Assembly (NCBI RefSeq): GCF_014397005.1
Contig: NZ_JACGWS010000007.1
Coordinates: 124,001 to 188,000 of the forward strand
Direction: 5' to 3'
Length of the DNA: 64,000 nucleotides
Source: Kordia aestuariivivens
GTDB lineage: Bacteria; Bacteroidota; Bacteroidia; Flavobacteriales; Flavobacteriaceae
Of this stretch, positions 62,593 to 64,000 are shown piece after piece. Below the pieces are notes generated by a model. The model was given only the letters and a program-made list of their open reading frames with translations, did not search any database and was not told the origin of the DNA. How positions within the stretch are numbered: position 1 is the stretch's first letter; each line of letters begins with the position of its first letter. The translations under genes were made by a program, and so were the position numbers.

Positions 62593-62778
62593 ATGAAAAA
62601 ATCAAATGTAAAATTAAGTTTAAACAAAAAACGCATTTCATTTCTGGAAACAACAGAAATTAGTGGAGGAATCACTGGAAAAGTATGTCTTTATACGAAC
62701 AGACACTATCCAACGTGCTATGGAGTAAATTGCGTTACAGAAAATGATTGTACATCAGCGGTGATCGATTGTAGTTAA
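62593..62778 (+). CDS. GG-leader peptide precursor, B type (4)
   Basis: A 61-residue peptide from ATG 62593. Leader KKSNVKLSLNKKRISFL ends EISGG near residue 26. The core ITGKVCLYTNRHYPTCYGVN then CVTENDCTSAVIDCS has five cysteines. It is the closest relative of B3. It is the last gene of the regulator 2 cassette and ends at a strong terminator. Confidence 0.8.
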   Translation: MKKSNVKLSLNKKRISFLETTEISGGITGKVCLYTNRHYPTCYGVNCVTENDCTSAVIDCS

Positions 62779-62807
62779 TCACTGAATTTTGATACTAAAT
62801 TATTACA

Positions 62808-62841
62808 AAAACGCCTCATTCAAATAAAAATGAGGCGTTTT
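62808..62841 (+). terminator. Terminator after peptide B4
   Basis: AAAACGCCTCATT and AATGAGGCGTTTT arms around an 8-base loop. Confidence 0.85.
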
Positions 62842-62999
62842 AATATATTAGATAAAGTACAAACCATTCAAATTTCAGAAATTTACGCCAAGTAGTATTT
62901 AAAATTATAGCTACTATTTTAGTCGAATAGTATGTTTAAAAATTCCATTCTTCATGATTTGAGACTCCTAAATTATACTTTATGCATGTCACATTCGTT

Positions 63000-63021
63000 A
63001 TAAGAAAAACCATTTTCTTAT
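63000..63021. promoter_or_regulatory. Palindromic operator candidate of regulator 3
   Basis: Perfect inverted repeat ATAAGAAAA-N4-TTTTCTTAT, 65 bp before ATG 63087. The surrounding 85 bp (62943-63030) also resemble 60386-60470. Confidence 0.65.
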
Positions 63022-63086
63022 ATTGATATATCAGAAGTAGAAGCGTCTTGTTTATAGTACGTAACCCTTTTTAACTTAATCGTCAC

Positions 63087-64000
63087 ATGAATTTTCGTAA
63101 CTGCATTGTATTTCTTAGTTGTTTGTTTTATTTCGGAACCATTTTTTCTCAAGATAAAGATTCGCTACAGAAATTATCTTACACTGAATTGAAAACACAG
63201 TACTTTTCCACAAAAAGCAACAATCCTGAATTAGCTATAAAATACGCTTCTGCAAGCCTGCAAAAAGCGATTCAAGAAAAGAATGAAAAAGAAGAAAATA
63301 TTGCGCGTTTACTGCTAGGCGATGCCGAAAATAATTTTGGAAACTATGAGGTTGCTTTGCAAGAAATTAACCAAACAATTGCCTATTCTAAAAAAGCAAA
63401 AAATAAAAATACACTTATATACGGCTATAAAGTAAAAGGTAGTATTTATCGCAATTTAGGAAAATACCAAAAAGCACTTGAATACTATTTAAAAGTAGAT
63501 TCTTTTGCAAAAGCGGAACAAAATTTATTACAGCAAATTAAATCGAACCACGATATAGGTTTAATTAAAGACGAAATGGGTTTGCATGCAGATGCCGCTG
63601 ATATATTTCTGGATAATTTAGAAAAAATTAAAACGCTTCCTTCTGAAAACAAAACGACCTATCTCAATATATATATTGCACTTGTAGCAACACACATCAA
63701 CTTAGATGTAAACAAAGCAACTGAATATAATGAAATTTTAAGAAAAACTTCCGAAGCTGAAAATAACAAAACAGGAATCAGTTATTACTATTTGTTTAAA
63801 GGTAAAATTGCTTGCGCTGAAAAGAACTATTTGGGCGCGCTTGAATCTTTTGAGAAAGCAGAAAAGTTGCTATCTGAATTGAAAAATGATCGCAATTTAT
63901 TCATTGTATATCGCTTTCAAGGAAAGTGTTTTTATGAATTACAATACTATCAAAAAGCAATACAAGTATTAGAAAAAGCTAAAACGCTTGAAGTTCAATA
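63087..64000 (+). CDS. Membrane-spanning TPR-AraC one-component regulator 3, 3' end outside window
   Basis: The first 304 residues of a third paralogue. It begins NFRNCIVFLSCLFYFGTIFS (signal peptide, nearly the same as regulator 2) and continues into TPR helices (KGSIYRNLGKYQKALEYY, ALESFEKAEKLLSELKND, VYRFQGKCFYELQYY). The membrane helix and HTH lie beyond the window end. The start codon region and promoter are duplicates of those of regulator 2, but the TPR part has diverged strongly. By analogy, A- and B-type peptides would be expected downstream. Confidence 0.85.
   Translation, partial: MNFRNCIVFLSCLFYFGTIFSQDKDSLQKLSYTELKTQYFSTKSNNPELAIKYASASLQKAIQEKNEKEENIARLLLGDAENNFGNYEVALQEINQTIAYSKKAKNKNTLIYGYKVKGSIYRNLGKYQKALEYYLKVDSFAKAEQNLLQQIKSNHDIGLIKDEMGLHADAADIFLDNLEKIKTLPSENKTTYLNIYIALVATHINLDVNKATEYNEILRKTSEAENNKTGISYYYLFKGKIACAEKNYLGALESFEKAEKLLSELKNDRNLFIVYRFQGKCFYELQYYQKAIQVLEKAKTLEVQ

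Overview
The window is a stretch of low-GC chromosome from a member of the Flavobacteriaceae (Bacteroidota). The evidence is the TAnnTTTG-type promoters, a type IX secretion sorting domain, carboxypeptidase-like plug extensions on both TonB receptors, the ftsX/DUF3098/uppP/truB and mannosyltransferase/pyrC/DUF4296 gene blocks, and GG-leader ribosomal-peptide precursors of Bacteroidota type. A genus near Kordia or Aquimarina is a guess from gene content only. I found no tRNA, rRNA, CRISPR array or complete insertion sequence.

Layout. 1-2700: 3' part of an Mrp ATPase, then a coupled trmB-LysE-alkyltransferase-like operon. 2.7-12 kb: a glycosyltransferase, a PhoR/PhoB-like pair, and a divergent TonB receptor, beta-helix lipoprotein and type IX secreted OB-fold protein. 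The receptor promoter carries an 11-bp-phased array of TTAACA-like hexamers that looks like a Pho box. 12-31 kb is mostly housekeeping: a LuxE-like ligase, Rieske-glutamate synthase fusion, tyrS, pyrC, hemD, pckA, saccharopine dehydrogenase with an Lrp regulator, and leuS with an internal expansion. 31-37 kb: ftsX, DUF3098, uppP and truB, interrupted by a 2.7-kb insertion of unrecognised genes. 37-46 kb: tag, aat, a short-chain fatty acid transporter, an orphan histidine kinase, HIT and greA.

46-56 kb: a TonB receptor behind a TPP riboswitch, so very likely a thiamine importer. It is separated from a PnuC-type transporter, a NadR-type kinase and a DUF4301 gene by two GG-leader peptide genes. 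Then come GGGP synthase, a phosphopantetheinyl transferase and ahcY.

56-64 kb is the most unusual part. Three paralogous membrane-spanning regulators (signal peptide, periplasmic TPR, one TM helix, cytoplasmic AraC-type HTH) alternate with eight small GG-leader cysteine-containing peptides. The basic unit is regulator, A-type peptide (core motif TIT.R.DSL), then B-type peptide (4-5 Cys). Several of these genes are under 60 codons. The regulators share a promoter motif at fixed distance from the start codon, which in two copies is half of a perfect palindrome. Spacers carry copies of a 20-bp sequence found at the regulator's 3' end, and a decayed LytTR DNA-binding domain lies between two cassettes. 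No maturation enzyme or exporter is present, so these are orphan precursors that look tied to a periplasm-sensing regulator.

Dispersed short palindromes, a MITE-like element with 18-bp perfect terminal inverted repeats, and an 8-bp minisatellite fill the longer gaps.
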